This document shows positions 1 through 13,739 of a DNA stretch of 64,000 nt, in pieces. The notes below the pieces were generated by a model, which was not told the DNA's origin, made no database searches, and saw only the letters and a program-made list of their open reading frames with translations. Source of the stretch: Casuarina equisetifolia. Lineage: Eukaryota; Streptophyta; Magnoliopsida; Fagales; Casuarinaceae. The stretch spans positions 6,076,001 to 6,140,000 of the forward strand of contig CM052355.1 in assembly GCA_028551475.1 (NCBI GenBank), written 5' to 3'. Position 1 is the first letter of the stretch, and the number at the start of each line of letters is the position of its first letter. The translations under genes and the position numbers were made by a program.

Positions 1-3000
1 CTGGTCTTGGGCTAAAATGTCACAAATTCCAATATGTTAGGCCCAACTTGATTCGGCTGCTTGTGAACCCAACCCAAAGATTCAGTTCAGCTATTATAAG
101 CCCTTTTAAGCCCAACGTTGGGCCTATCTTGTCCACGCAAGCCCAATGTTCATGGATCTAACCCAAAGATCCTTCAAGATTATTGGGCCTTGAAGCCCGT
201 AATGGTATAGACATAGCCTTGCGTTAAGGGGCCCAAAGTAGATGGCTCCGTGCTAACCGTGCTAACCGTAATGATGGGGCTTTTACCAAAAAGAAGTCTT
301 AACCCGGGACGGGAAAGACTGAAGCGCCCTGTGGGAACCGGAATCCCTCTGGTCTTTTGCGGAAACCTCGACAATCCCGTGTGAGAAGGGATTGAGACCA
401 AAGTCCAAATGACATACATACTCAGTTGTACTCTTTTCTAGAAGACATTATGCAGATTACACCATTGATTGAGCTGTGTTTTTTATGTCTTTTTTTTTTT
501 TTTTTTTATGGAAATCCATTAACCAAGACATGTCTCTCTTTGGTTTTCTTTTGTTCCTTCTCCTTCCAATGCTCGTGGGCGGCTTCGTTCTTCCTCTACA
601 TCTTCTTCTTCTTCTTCTTCCTGCCGACTCGTGTTCTAGAATAATCCTAGCCTCATAGAAAAAGCTGCCTCGCTTCACATTCCACCAATCAAAACCGGTA
701 TTTCACCTTCGCACCGACGATCAGCAAAATGATTTGTAAGCATAATAATTCCAAACCATGTGAAAGTCAAATCCATCAATAGTTTCTATTAACAATCCAC
801 CTGACGGGTTAGCATAACTTATTTGGCTTCCCGACTTTCGAAGGGTCAGTAGCCATCGACAGGATCGATCACATGCGAGTCGCAATCACGCAGGAGGAAA
901 ACTTTTCTTCATTCTTAGATCAACTCTTCTGAAATGGACAACCCATTAAAACTCTTACAAAAGTTCTTGACAAGTCTATCAGTGCGTCAATACAAAGTTC
1001 GGTCAGTCAGTCAGCTTCACTTATTTTACCCAAACACTTCCCTTCAGTGTAAACGCTTGTGTTTAACCTCTGTTCCGCAATGTCTGCCATGAAAAAGTCT
1101 CGAGGCTGCATCCCAAGAATCCGTCTCGAAGGTGTTCCTCACAAGGGGTGATGTACTAGCCTAACGTGTTTGGATAATGATGTTGTAGGAAAACGATTGA
1201 CAGAACAAAAACGAGTTCCATTCGTTCAAGCATTTCTGGTTAAATATTAACTGGTTTTTGATCTTACGCAATTCAATTAACCTGGAAACGGCTGCAATGG
1301 AGAGTGGAACTTTGAAAGTTCGTCTTGTGGACTTTACAAGCCGGTCTTTTAAGGAAATGAGTGTATTCCCAAACTCCACATTTTTTTGGTCCCTTTCGTT
1401 TTCTTCCTTCCGTTTCTTCTCAGGCGGGTCCATCTGCGAATGTGGCCGGATTCAAGAAAAGTTTACCTTGACCTCATTATAGCTTAGCAAAGCCAATGGA
1501 CTTCCCAACGACGGGTCAGGTACGTTCGGGAACGTGACATGAATCTGCCAGTCGTGGCCCTCGAAACTTCTGCAGTATTCATGGCTCAATGCATAGCCGC
1601 TGACTTTTCTTCAAGACAGTTTCTCATTCACACTCGTCGTAACACAAAGTGGCTCGGAAGAGATAAAGAACCGGATTTAGAAGATAATGAACTTCATTAA
1701 GGTTTTGGCCAAGACTAAAAGAACCCTTAAAAATCCATGTAGAGAGAAGTAGATGTTGAATTCAAAGGCTTGAGTTATTACGGACCATATCAAACTCTAG
1801 CGTCTCAACATGGATCTATCATATAAACATTTGAAAGACTTTCCGCGTAACAAAATTTATGAAGCTATAAGGGAAAAGCAAATATAAAAGAGCCATCTGA
1901 ACCAATCCTTATTAAATTTGCTATTTATAGATGTGAAGAAATCCTAGTTTAATGTCTTCTATATTAGCCTCAAACAACTTTGAAGATGGGAAAGACTTTT
2001 TTGTAATTTTCAATCAAATTTATAAAATTTTGAAATTATTTAATCAATAAAAGTTGAGAAATTAGAGTTGAATGAGAGATGACCGTAAAGAGATGTGTTA
2101 ACTAAAAAATTATTCCAAAATTAACAAGACAATTGAGTTTATGATAAGTAATTTCCTTTGTCAACTTTTATCTTTGCTATGACATTAAAAAGAATGAATT
2201 AAGTATTTTTTTTCACATGTTACCAATAAAATTGTATCGTGCTCGATAAAGTACCAACATGGTACATTCACTTAAATAAATAAATAATTATGTAAAGGTA
2301 CATTCATTTATACAATACCGCATATAATGGCATAAGTTTAGGTATAATTAACACTTGTCACTAATCAAACATAATTAAGATTCCAGTTATTACTTCAACT
2401 ATTAAACCTTTGAAAAAAATATTGATGAAATGATTTATGTTGTCCCATTGATCATAAAAAGTAAAAGACAATTCATCTAAACTTTATTTTGACATCGCAT
2501 AGATTAACATTGACTAAAGTTACTGATGTCCAATCAATAAATTTCTTTCCATGTGACTTAGACATCATATACCCCATGAAAATTAAGCAACCAATGACAG
2601 TTCCACAAAAAGTTTATTGTTTCGGTGGGACAGAATAAAAATGGTTAGAGTGATTCACGATTAAGCATTTGACCTTGAGGTTTCAAAGGCACCTTTTTAT
2701 TGATGGAATAAGGGATTCCCTAGGAGGGCCACATGGTTGTTCAAGACTCCTTTAAACCTGGAAGTCAAGAACGGGAGCCACTGTTCCCACTAAATAAAAA
2801 TAAAAAATCATGTTGTTGAAACAGTAAATGATGTGGTTCACACCTAGTAGTTTGATTGACAAAGATAGAAATGAAGAATCAATTGAATAAGAACAAACAT
2901 GAGCTAATCGTAATAGACTGATCTTGAATAATTGCGAATTGAATATTCTTAGAACAGGAATTATTAATTTTACCAAAAAAAAAAGTAAATTTTTGTAGGA

Positions 3001-4558
3001 ATTGAGATTCTGCAATTATTTGTTGATAAAAATGGAATTGAAAGAGAGCTGTAAAAAGGGGTGCATGCCGCATCCTATATCGTGTATGGAATAAGGAATA
3101 TAGATTATCATTTACAATGGATTTCAATTTAATGCTCCATTTGACTTAAGCTTAAAGTTTCCAGTGTAAAAGGCAGCACATGAACATTAAGTAATGAATT
3201 ATTTTTTAAACACTGGGAAAAAAGTGGCTTCTGAGCTTCACGATTTAGCATTGACCTTGATATTTAAGTGTCACTCTTTTGCCAGATCTGATAAGGGAGA
3301 GATGGACCACATGTTTGTTAACTTAACACTCTCCTTTTATCTAATAATAGAAGAAAGGAAGTTTTGGGTTCTCTTTATTTCTATGTCGATGTTCTCAGAT
3401 GCTACAAACAGCGATGTGTCCCTTGTTGAAAAGAGTCATACAAGGAAAGGTTGAATTTCGAAAGAAAAGATCGATCGGATAGGTACAAGCATGAGCTAAC
3501 CAAAGGTTGATAGAACCTTGGCATTTCATGACCTTTCCATCGGCATACTTATTGATCGAGAACGAGTTTTGAGTTCAATAGTTTGTGGCGACTTGTCTGG
3601 TCAAGAATCCTATACGGAACGGAAGAACTTTTGGTAGGACCATTGACTAACACAGGAGGCGTTCAAGGGACAAGGTGAAGGGAGGAAAACTCTAGAGCTT
3701 AAAACGCGTTTGTGGTGGCAAATGATTGTCTAAGCCGCCCATTACGATCCACCACCTAAAAGAAACGTGCTATTCTCCCTCATTCTGCGTCTAGTTTTCC
3801 ATTATGCATGGAAATCTCAATAATTCTTTTTTTTTTTTTTTCTGTAGAATTAAATCTTTTTTTATTTATTATTCTTTTGAATTAAATCATCATATTTTTA
3901 ATGTAAGATAACACTTACCTTTAATACTCTCCCCATATATATATGCAAACAAAAGTTTAACTTTAAAGCCTAAGAGATTATATAATAGAAGCCTTATATG
4001 ACTATCCTCATGTTTATAATATAGGATAATATCTACCTTTAAAAAGTACGAAGATACTATACAAGATGTTATGAAGTATTTCAAAATTTCAACTCAATTG
4101 GAAGACTTTTATGTTACATCTCAATCTAATACGCATCACTTGAGCAATTTTTCTTTGCATGTTTTGTCGCTTTCTGCATCTAAATCCACTATTTAGACTA
4201 CTGCACACAGAAGTGGTAGTGCGGAATTAACAATAAGAAATTGGTCGAGAGCAGGTTTGACAAGCAACTCATCATATACATCTTCAGAAGATAAAGTTAG
4301 GTCTTTGATTCAAGAATAGCACAGACTTGAAAAGACATTCTTAATTCCTACATTTAACCTTCTTTTTTCCCTTACCCTTTACTTCCTAAGTTTACTGGAA
4401 GGGAAAAGGTTTCACTTGTCAATTTTGACAACGGAAACAACATCATTACTCATTTTTAACCACCATAACTAATTCTCTTTATTGCAAATCCTCTCAGTGA
4501 GTGACTTCTTCATGATCATCCCCACTTGGAAGTTAATTAGAGTTGTCCTGTCGCCGGT
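1..4558. other. gene-free stretch
   Basis: No open frame here shows a family motif, and none can be joined to another through convincing splice signals. The first 450 bases are rich in GGGCCC/GCCCAA-type motifs, and the rest is AT-rich with homopolymer runs (for example poly-T near 3827-3841). Old transposon debris is possible but no terminal repeats were found. The last few hundred bases probably include the 3' UTR of the LOB-domain gene that ends at 4559. Confidence 0.5.
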
Positions 4559-6064
4559 TCATGTCCAGAGAGGCTCCCAGGCGGAGCCCATGTTGCCCTC
4601 CTCTAAAAAACAGCTCGTGTCACCATATGGTTGTTGCTGAAAGCTGTGCTCTTGAGACTGTGTCATTTCCATGCAAAATAAGGCCACCAAATTGGCTTGC
4701 TGGCACTGCATGTTGACGAGCTCAGCTTGCGCCTTGGCCAATTGTCCTTGAAGGTCGCTAACTTGCTTCTGAAGTTGGCTAATTGCCCCGGCACAACCGT
4801 AGACTGGATCTCGAATCCTGGCATTTGCTTCATAAACCATGCTGCTCACTGCATCGGCCCTTTGAGACTCTGGAAGTTCCTGAAATTATGGTGATTGAAT
4901 TTGTAAGCTGGAGAAATCTAGCCACTAAAGCGTTGCAGTAATGGTGAAGAAGTCAAAAAAGATAAATTTGGTTCCTCAATCTGAAGTTACATGAATCATT
5001 TCTTAAACCGGTAGTATGCTTTACTTAACAGACAGCGGATAGGAATGGGAACAAGGTTCAAGACTTTGTAGACAATTCAAGAAAATGGTCTTCATTTGTA
5101 GCATGATCCCCGCCCCACCACTTGCTGTGGATTTAACAGTTTTTGAACATATGTGCAGAGCACGAGAAGAGCAGATTCTATATGATAGTCTTTCGTACGA
5201 CTAAAAATCATTACTTTGTTACCTAACTTTGACCCCTGTCTATAAGTTAATTATAGGAGTTTATGGGGGACTATTCCAACTTTTTAAAGCTTGCATATTA
5301 TAGGCCATTACCCCAATTGTCAAAATAAAAGTAATCCCAAATTATCTTAATGATTGTTTCAAAGTAAAGCATGTTTAGTTTGCTTTTGTTTGGAGAATCT
5401 GAAGAGGCCCACTTGAAGATTGAAACTTAACCACGCTAGATACGTCGAGATTAAATTACATGCCTCTAGGTCAATAGTGGGGAGGGAGGAGGATACACTA
5501 GGCCGCTCAGACTCATTGTCCACAAACCATGTACATTAGATCATGTAGACCTAACATTATCCTAGTTAAAAATTCAAGAAATAAATAATTGTGAATGATC
5601 TTGATTAAATTGGTGAACTAGAGCCTAGATCACTGTTTAAATTTAACCCCAGAAAGAGAAAGAAAACTATGAAATATCGGAATTGAAACCTGCAAGAACT
5701 TGCTGATGTTGCTAGCTCCGAAGACTCTATGAGCAATGGTGAACTTGAATGGCTCAGTTGGAGGAAAATATGGAGCTAAAAGACATTTCTCCCCACATCG
5801 GCGACGAAGGATCTTGCAGGCAGCGCATGGGCTGAGAATAATAGGAGGAGGAGAGGGAGGAAGAGTGGAAGAAGACTGAAAAGGGGAAGTAAAACACGGA
5901 GAAGATTGGGAATTTGAAGGTAGACGAGGAGAAGATTGAGAAGGTGAAGGAAAACTTGGAGAAAACCGAGGTGGGGAAACAGAAGTAGATGGAGAGTTGG
6001 AGAATGGGATGGGAACTGTTATTGGCGTTAGTGGCGGTGCGGCAGCTTTGCCCTTCTCTTCCAT
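4559..6064 (-). CDS. LOB-domain transcription factor, LBD1/LBD11 type
   Basis: Plant-specific LATERAL ORGAN BOUNDARIES DOMAIN proteins are nuclear DNA-binding regulators of organ boundaries and lateral organ growth. Exons are 5690-6064 and 4559-4879, joined in phase 0 by a GT-AG intron, giving about 231 residues. The sequence shows the zinc-finger block CX2CX6CX3C (residues 80-94), a GAS block with HRVFGASNISKFLQ ending at the exon junction, then ELPESQRADAV opening exon 2. A class-I leucine-zipper spacing LX6LX3LX6L follows, in the segment containing QLQKQVSDLQGQL. This segment and NMQCQQANL point to the LBD1/LBD11 branch from family knowledge. The N-terminus before the LOB domain is unusual: about 78 residues, Ser/Pro-rich, with a repeated SSPxxxSxxQ-like unit. 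The ATG at 6064 is the only in-frame start, and a TATA motif lies about 90 bp upstream. The family call is firm; the exact orthologue is inferred. Confidence 0.93.
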
Positions 6065-6153
6065 CTTTTCAGAAACACAGAGAAAGAGAGAGAATTGTGA
6101 ATGAGAAAGGAAGATGAAGAAGATTTGGATTACAAATAGCAGAAAAGCAAGGC

Positions 6154-6162
6154 ATATATATA
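6154..6162 (-). promoter_or_regulatory. TATA box of the LOB-domain gene
   Basis: On the minus strand the sequence reads CTATATATATGCC, about 90 bp upstream of the start codon at 6064. The interval is CT/GA-rich, as is common in plant leaders. The position suits a short 5' UTR. Confidence 0.55.
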
Positions 6163-6743
6163 GAGAAAGTGCAAGCCCGGGAACAAGAGATGTGTCATCC
6201 TATAGTAATGGAAACAGTCAGCTGACATCATGAGTTTGAAAACCCTTTCCACACCATCGTTTTGGGAAGACTATTTCTTCAAACAAGAAAACAAGCGACC
6301 GAATTGAGGAGTAAATATAACCAGTTTTTACTGCCTTCTATCTGGAAAAATCAAGGATTATAAATCACAGGGAACTTGTCTCCACTATACGTCAAAAATG
6401 AGCAGATGGAATGACCCCACTGGACTCCAAAGATAAGCAGACATGCTTGTTTGCTATGGTCCACCCCTCGAGCAGAAACTTCAGAATCAAATTGCTTTGT
6501 TTTCTTATCATTAAGTCTATGATTTTTTTAATTTTATTTTTTATTTTTTGGGTGGGTGGGGGGGTGTTGGGTTTTGGACGTAGACATGCTCTGTTTTTGA
6601 TGATGACATTAGAACCCGCGATGCATGGCAAATTAATGCCTCGAAGTTAGAAGGAAATATGGGGACTACCAAGTAGTTTAACACGGCCACCAGGTCGATT
6701 CTAGAAAATCTGTGAAAAAAGGCCTCTGGAAGCCCCAAGATTT

Positions 6744-6925
6744 CATATTTGTCTGTGAAAATGTAAAGGGATCGCAGCCTTTGACGGTGGCCTCAGTAGC
6801 CAATGCATATGCCCTCCTCCACCCAAGGTTTCCTCATATTTGTGTGTGAAAATGTAAAACGATCGCAGCCTTTGACGGTGGCTTCAGTAGCCAACGCATA
6901 TGCCCTCCTCCATCCAAGGTTTCCT
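6744..6925. repeat. 91-bp tandem duplication, two copies
   Basis: Copies at 6744-6834 and 6835-6925 share the core GATCGCAGCCTTTGACGGTG and the stretch GCATATGCCCTCCTCCA. They differ at only a handful of positions (for example AAAGGG versus AAAACG, and CAATGC versus CAACGC). No gene function is apparent. Confidence 0.85.
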
Positions 6926-8264
6926 CTTTCTCCGCGGCTGACTGTGGTTTTTTGAATAACTGTTGGTAGCCTTCTATAATTGGTAATCATTCAAAGGTAA
7001 GTAGGTATTTGTCGTAACTTACTCTACTGTTCCCCTGTCAAACCATATGTCCCAAGAGAACATGGTGATGCAGTCACAGTTCTTTGGTTCCCTCAGCCAG
7101 CTTTCCTCGTTTAAACTTCACAATATCATTACTTTCAAAAGAAAAGAAAAAAAGAGACCGTAAATAGTGTGAAAAAACTTGAACACAATGCTTCTTTTTC
7201 CTCACTTTGATTAAACAAAAGCTTAATTTTATTCAAAATTTACATCAAGAATAAAAATTATATATATATTTATGTCTCATGGTAATCAACATGAGCAGAG
7301 GATTTCATTTTATAATACATGTACTAAAACAATAAGCTCTTCTTATGTTGGAAGTCCCAAAGTAATTTGCTAATATGTGAAATTAGACAAAAAGTATCAG
7401 ATCGGATAGAACCTTGGTGCCAATATTATGGGCAAAAGTTGATTGGGTTGGTGTCAAACCCTATCTTGTCCCCATAGAATGGCACCTGGCAAATTTCATC
7501 ATCCGGAATGGCTCATTGGATGCGACCTTCCACCGAGGAGTTGCAGTGACATTATTATATGCCGCCACATTCTTTCTTCTTTTAGCGTCATGTATGCCAC
7601 CTGAACGGAGACAGCCCATTTCTAAATCAACCATTTTTAACTAATTACTGATATGTGGCAAATTAATGACAATGACTGGGGGCTCAGGCAGCACAAATGG
7701 GGTGGGGGGCCTCGGTGGGGCACTGGCTCGGTGAGAGGCCGCTAGGCTCGTGGGAAGCAAGAATATGAGATTGCCATTGTAAAAGTCCCAAAGAATGTGA
7801 CATTCAAAAGAGACCCAGTACGTTATTTCTACGCTCAAACGCCATTCTTTCCTCGAGTTGGAAAAAATAGGTCGTTTAACATGGTATGTAGTGGAAGTAG
7901 TTGGACTGTTTTTTTTTTAATTTCTGCATCCCACCATAAGAAAACAAATCTTTCCTCCCTCGATTGCGCCAAACTCTCCCCTTGCAAGCCGAAACCAATC
8001 TACTGCAATTCTAAGCACCAACTTTGGTGGGTTGCTTGTACCGTTTGAAACAAGTGTCATGATTTGAGTGACGATGTTGCATCAAGCTTTCTTCAGAAAC
8101 AAGAGCCGCAGTTCGAACATTTAAAGCGGTCCAGTAGTTAGAGGTAAAGGAGTCCAGACTGGAAGATTCTACTTGGTTTGCAATCAAAGTTCATCCATAC
8201 ATGTCCTACATTGCTGCATAAAGTCACGCTACGAATCCTGAAACCTTTACTGGGTTCCATGGAT

Positions 8265-8265
8265 G

Positions 8266-8298
<33 letters not shown>
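8265..8298. repeat. (GA)n microsatellite
   Basis: GA/AG dinucleotide run with one interruption (GAAAGAG), in gene-free DNA. Confidence 0.9.
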
Positions 8299-11200
8299 TC
8301 GTTTCCGTGTGGACCTCAAGAGTTCGAAGAAGTTGAATTATGAAGCAAGAGAAAAGTTACATCCGATGGGGCCTCATCTTTACTCCTAAACACCGTTGTT
8401 GAAGATGGACGTGTATGATAATCTTCTCAAGTGACAAATGACAGCATTTTTGCAGTGCAGGGACACTAATCAAGGGTCACTTTCAATGGAAACAACTTTA
8501 CTCGGGGTGTTAATATAAGCACCAAGCTTTATTCCTGCCTGCATCAAAAGTCAAACATATACAGTACTACCACCCTTAGTGCAGGGATTCTATATTCTCA
8601 TGATACGGACATGCAAAAGTCAAATGAAAGGGAAGAGGCCTGCCTGTCGTCATTGCCTTTTTCTCGTATACAAAGTGAAATCTCTAACGCTTGTTTTCCT
8701 TTCGCACGAGAATTCGCTTCAGAAAGCAAGAATCTCTATGGAGATGACAAGTTAACAATGGCAACAGCTTTCATAGGTTGGGACGCAATGAACCACTAAA
8801 AGAGCGTCGGTAGAGGAAGACTTTCTTTTCCCGCACCTCCTTGTTGAACAAAACGCAGATGAAAAATGGAATACAAGCACACATAATAGGTGGTTAAGAC
8901 GTTGTGTCTGAGGAACTTTCTAGACGCTCTTTTATTTTCTGCCCACCCTAATTGTCTGTAATACTGCCAACCCATGATTAGAAATATAAATAGCAACAAA
9001 AATTGGGAATTTTTTGTCTACATAAGCAAAATAAACTAAAACAGGAGGACTTTCCAACCAACTTGACCTCTTATACTCTTCATTAGTCTTCATTGATAAT
9101 TATAGGTCATGGACCTGGCAAATTCTTTCTACACTAACTTCTTTACCGTTTTCCAAGTATTAATCTGAAAGGTATCCGATAATTGGTCAAGTCCTCAGCG
9201 ATCGGCGATCCAGCCATTAAATGTGCATTTTGGCAACATATGTCCGTCTGAACGCTGTGGAGACTTTGATTGATTAAAGAAGTTCTAATTAGCTAAAATG
9301 ATTTGCACACGTAGTGGTCGCTAAGACTACGTGAATTTTTGCGAACTGGCCTCCATTGATGCATTTTGCATGACACGGTCCACACGTCGTTGCTTAGTTG
9401 GACCTTGTTTTTGTGCGGTTTCTCACACGGTTTCTTTCTTCTTTTCTACTTCTGGTTTTAAAGGTAAAAACTTCGGTGAAAAAGGGACAGCTAAAAGGTA
9501 GGCAGTTTGGGTTTGATTAAAGGTGTAATCTAAAAGTTTGGCGTAAGTTTGAAACAAGTAAATCAAACATAAAGCGCCCAAATCGACTAAGATACCATAT
9601 TATTTGCTGAAATTCCATGGTCCCATAAACTAATTTAGAAAAATAGAAAAGGAAACTGTTTAGAAATCCTGTCGGGATAGGTATCTAGATGCCTGCTTTC
9701 CATAATCTTTTTGTCTTTTCAAGTCTTTGCTAGAAAATGTGAATGCTTGGTACTGCGAAGCTCGTCATTCAAAGATCAGGCTGGATGCCACTTGCCACTT
9801 CTCCTAACCCAACACAGAGGACGAAGATCACAATTCTGAGATTCGGAAGCCATTATCCTCTTCATGAATTCATACTGCTAGGGACTTCGGTCCTCGTGGG
9901 CTTCAGAAACACAAGCACGAAGTCAGATATGGACAGACACCCTTTTGGTTGAAATTTAGAAGCAAGAGCCCCCTTACGACACTTTGCCTTGCCGGTAAAG
10001 TTGGTCCATTTTGAAAAAGATTTTAGAACCAAGAAAAACGTTGCGGTTACGTATAAAATTATACTTCCACTAAATCATTAATAGCAGAGGAGATCAACGT
10101 GCCCACAGTTCCCCTTATCATTGCAAATAAAAATGGAAAAGAAAAGGTAGGTCATAATGGAGAGCATATTGGAGATAGTGATGTATACTTAAAAATAAAT
10201 CAAATCTTTCTGGGAAAAAGTATCAAGTGGGTGATATTGGCAACTAAAATGAGGTCTGGTCTCCCTACTTGCTGGTCTGCCTGCGGAGATGGTGCTTCGT
10301 CCTGCTTGACAACTTGCGATACAAGCAAGAAACTCAAAACATTTCCTAGCACTGACCTCTTCTGGGACAAAACGTGCAACACAAAGCTCAGAATTTAAGG
10401 GAACGTGGTGGGTGGGAAAAGCAGCACGGCATATACTTTTCATAGGCATGTTCATCGATTCTGCCCTAAACTCGGCAGATACACTCGTCAAATGTAGAAG
10501 ATTTCTAGAGTTTCCAACCCAAGTGGTCTGATCCGTCTCTCTAAGAATTATCCGGGCTATGACCAAGAACAAGTTTCACCATTAGCTTTCCAATTTGAAG
10601 AATCCAAAATCGGCGAATTTTCCATGGTGTTGTATGCTAAACCGTTTCATGATCGATAAATAATAGCATAATGCAGACCCTTAACCAATTGCATCATCCC
10701 ACTTCCCCTTTTCCACCTGTTAGGGGAAAAAGATTGAAACAAGAAATTTTTTTGTTTGCCCAAAGCAGACGTTACTCTTCGGTAAAGTCCGATCACTTTG
10801 CCTGATCAGGATTCTCCACCCATCTTTTCATTTTAAAGGAAGACAATAAAATCTTTCTTGCCCAGCAAAACAGCTCCCCTGTTTAAAGTCAGAATCATAT
10901 ATTCGAATCAGTGACCATCAGCAATAATGTGCAAAGTCATACTAACTGTCAGAGCATTTTCTTTTTCTCAATGATTTAAACTTCCAACACACTCCAAATG
11001 ATCACCAAATAAGTCTTGTGACAACGTGTTGTTATCCCCTTCTCCCTTCCCTCATGTCATGCATAGTGTCGTTGTGTAGATCACTAAACATCTTTGCAAG
11101 CACACAACCATTCCTTTTCCCTCACTTTTTCTCAAAGCAGGTGGCCTAAGCCTCTTAAACTTCAGCTGTCTTGCATACAACCATTTTGCATGCAAATATA

Positions 11201-12404
11201 CATATATTACCGAGTAGAATGCTCGTCCTTTTGTGCAAATGCCAATTCGTCTTCTTCTTTTTCTTTTTTTCCCTTTTTTTTCTTTTGGGTTCCCAAATTA
11301 TGAAAAGCTTACAAAAAAGTAAAAGCACTGTACATATCAAATTAATGGAGCCCCAAAAAATATTTGATGATAACTCCAAAAGTTCCACTGTTTTATTTTT
11401 TCAATTAGTACGTTACGTATACACCCGATGTATCTTCAATCCACCTTCTCAACCTTCAACAGGGAGGAGGAATACCATTTATGTCAGAGACATTAAGAAG
11501 TCGCACGCTCCAACTGTTATAGATATGTTTGTCTTATACTATGTGAATTCAAGTCCGGCCCAATTAATTTACGTTTCTCAGTTCTTTCCCCAGAGTCCTC
11601 GTCTTAAATCATTACTGAAATCTCCTCCATCTTGTGCCCTGCACAGCAACCTGAACATTATGCAGTTTCTCCCTTGTCAATATTAAGCGCCAAAGCTTTC
11701 CCCTTTCTGAATAGGCCAAACAACATTGCTTGACATGCGACATCTTGGACATCATTTAGGCTCTGATTAAATTGAACATCAAATCATTCAATAAGCTTCT
11801 TTTCAGCTTGAGCTATATGTCCTCTCCTCGAGCGATCCTGAGACCAAAAAAAAGAAAAAAAAAAAAAAGTTGTCAACCTAACTACAACAATTTGTTCCTA
11901 AATGTATTTTACCATTTTGTATTCACCATTCAACGCTCAACTAGCACTAAGTACACGTAAACCAGGACTCCAGAAACCCAGAAATTGACCAGCAATCACT
12001 AAGAAAGCAAAAATATGAACCTTAGAAGTTTCTAAAAAGGAAAGTGCATAGATACTCTGGAAAGTGATGAGAAGAGAAAAGATATCTCCACGAAATATTC
12101 AGATAATTATCTAACTATAACACCTTCCCTGAAGCTCACATTGCCTACCCACGGTAAGCCATCTACCAACTATAAACAAGCGCTTCAGTGCACCCAAACT
12201 ACATGATTCATTCCATCTTTTGCAAAACCATCATCTTTTCTAGCTCATTGTTAGTTCTAATACACACCTGACACTTCTCACAAACAAATAACATCTGCAA
12301 GAAATATTCTTGAAATACTACGATATGCTACTTACATCCTCTATTCTTCTAAATTCATGGCTGTATCAACATGTTTTAGGAATTTTTCCAAGAAACACCA
12401 GTCA

Positions 12405-12595
12405 CTTTTTCTTTTTTTTTTAACTCTTTTAAGTGGTTCAATGGGTAGGCTACACAGTGGTAGTAGCCTTCCCTTCCTTTAAACCCACCACATGTCAAAT
12501 GGACTAGAGAGGGTAAGATTCCTGACAAGCCATTCGGGCTGAAATTGATTAACAATAAGCTAAGCACAAACCATGTGATATCAAGGATCATAATT
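12405..12595 (-). mobile_element. possible SINE-like fragment with A tail
   Basis: Read on the minus strand, the segment ends in an A-rich run (12409-12421) just after GAACCACTTAAAAGAGTT. Upstream it carries GGGTTTAAAGG, weakly like a pol III B box. No target duplication was established, so it could be another repeat class or simply unique sequence. Confidence 0.25.
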
Positions 12596-13739
12596 TGGAT
12601 ACTAGTAGATGACGAAGAATAATTCTTTACTTGTCTTGTCTTTATGTTATAGCAGCAATATAATAAATGAGTAATTAAACAAGCAAAGAGTGAAAAAGCT
12701 ATCTCATTCCTTTCCTGTTAAAACAAACAAATAAATAAATAAAGGGAAGTTCTAGAAAGTAAGATAAATTCTTCATTAATTTATTGAATTGAGATGATTG
12801 TGATGCTTAAGGTGTGACTCAACCTGAGTCCTTGATATAAGCAGGATTGATCCCCTTTATCATAAGACATAAGAGACTGTCAGCTAAGCCAGCGGATATC
12901 TTATAGGTATTAATCTAAAAACTATGTGAGACATCAGTTTACATCTTCCGAGCCTTGCTTGTTGCCACCTTCAACTGAAATGGATTGTACTTACAGATTT
13001 ATTTACTTACATTAGCCACTCCCTCTCTTCCTTCTTCAAAACAGGAAGTTCCAGCAATAACCTGACTTTCAGGTCTACAAAATTAAATTTTACTTTTTCA
13101 ACTGCATAGGCGTGAGAATTTACAAGTTGCCCTACATGTGAGAAGATGCTTGAAAATTCCAAGACAAAGATATCAGGTCATAGCATCATTTAGCTTTTCT
13201 ACGTTTCCTATTTTCTCCGTCTATGGGATTCAATCAGATATAAAAGATTAAGTTCAACTGGATACTAGGATTATTAAATACTTTTTTCCAGCTGAGTATC
13301 CACAAAGTTATCAAATATTTATCTGTGTCAAAAAATTAATTTTCATCTTCCAACTCAGATGTCTGCATCTGTACATATCTAATTGATGCAGTTAAGCGTG
13401 CATTATACGAATGAAAAAATGCATGCGGTATGAAGCAATCACATGCAACCCACTGCATTAGTTCCAAACTAATCATTGGAATAGGTCAGTTGAACACCTA
13501 AAGCAGTAGAAGAAGGGAAGGAGGGAGGGGAGAGAAAGAGAGAGAGGGGGGAGTGAAAGCCCCGACTATAGGGGAAAATAGTATTAGTTATGCAACCTTT
13601 TATCTGATGATGGCAATGCATCAGTTCCCGGAGGGAAAAAGAATACCTGAAATCCTTCCCAGAAATATGGGAAAGCTCTGTAAACCATGTTGATGAGACT
13701 CCCACCATTTGCCATTGTCTTTGACGGCCAAAGGGGTCT

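Larger units (their letters stand above)
6163..13739. other. large gene-free stretch
   Basis: About 7.5 kb without a gene I can support. It holds the 91-bp tandem duplication at 6744-6925, a GA microsatellite at 8265-8298, and a possible tailed retroelement near 12.4-12.6 kb. Open frames at 10189-10572 (-) and 11171-11686 (+) have no recognisable domain and read as chance frames. The last 100-300 bases near 13.7 kb are probably the 3' UTR of the PPR gene; a donor-like CAG/GTATTC at about 13648 (-) suggests a possible 3' UTR intron. Confidence 0.5.

Noticed and set aside
180-419. 79-codon frame on the minus strand near the left edge
   Set aside because: Composition follows GGGCCC-rich repeats; no family motif, no splice partners.
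10189-10572. 127-codon frame on the minus strand
   Set aside because: No recognisable domain, overlapping frames on both strands, no promoter or splice structure.
11171-11686. 171-codon frame on the plus strand
   Set aside because: Begins with a poly-Phe run from a T tract and has no domain; a chance frame.
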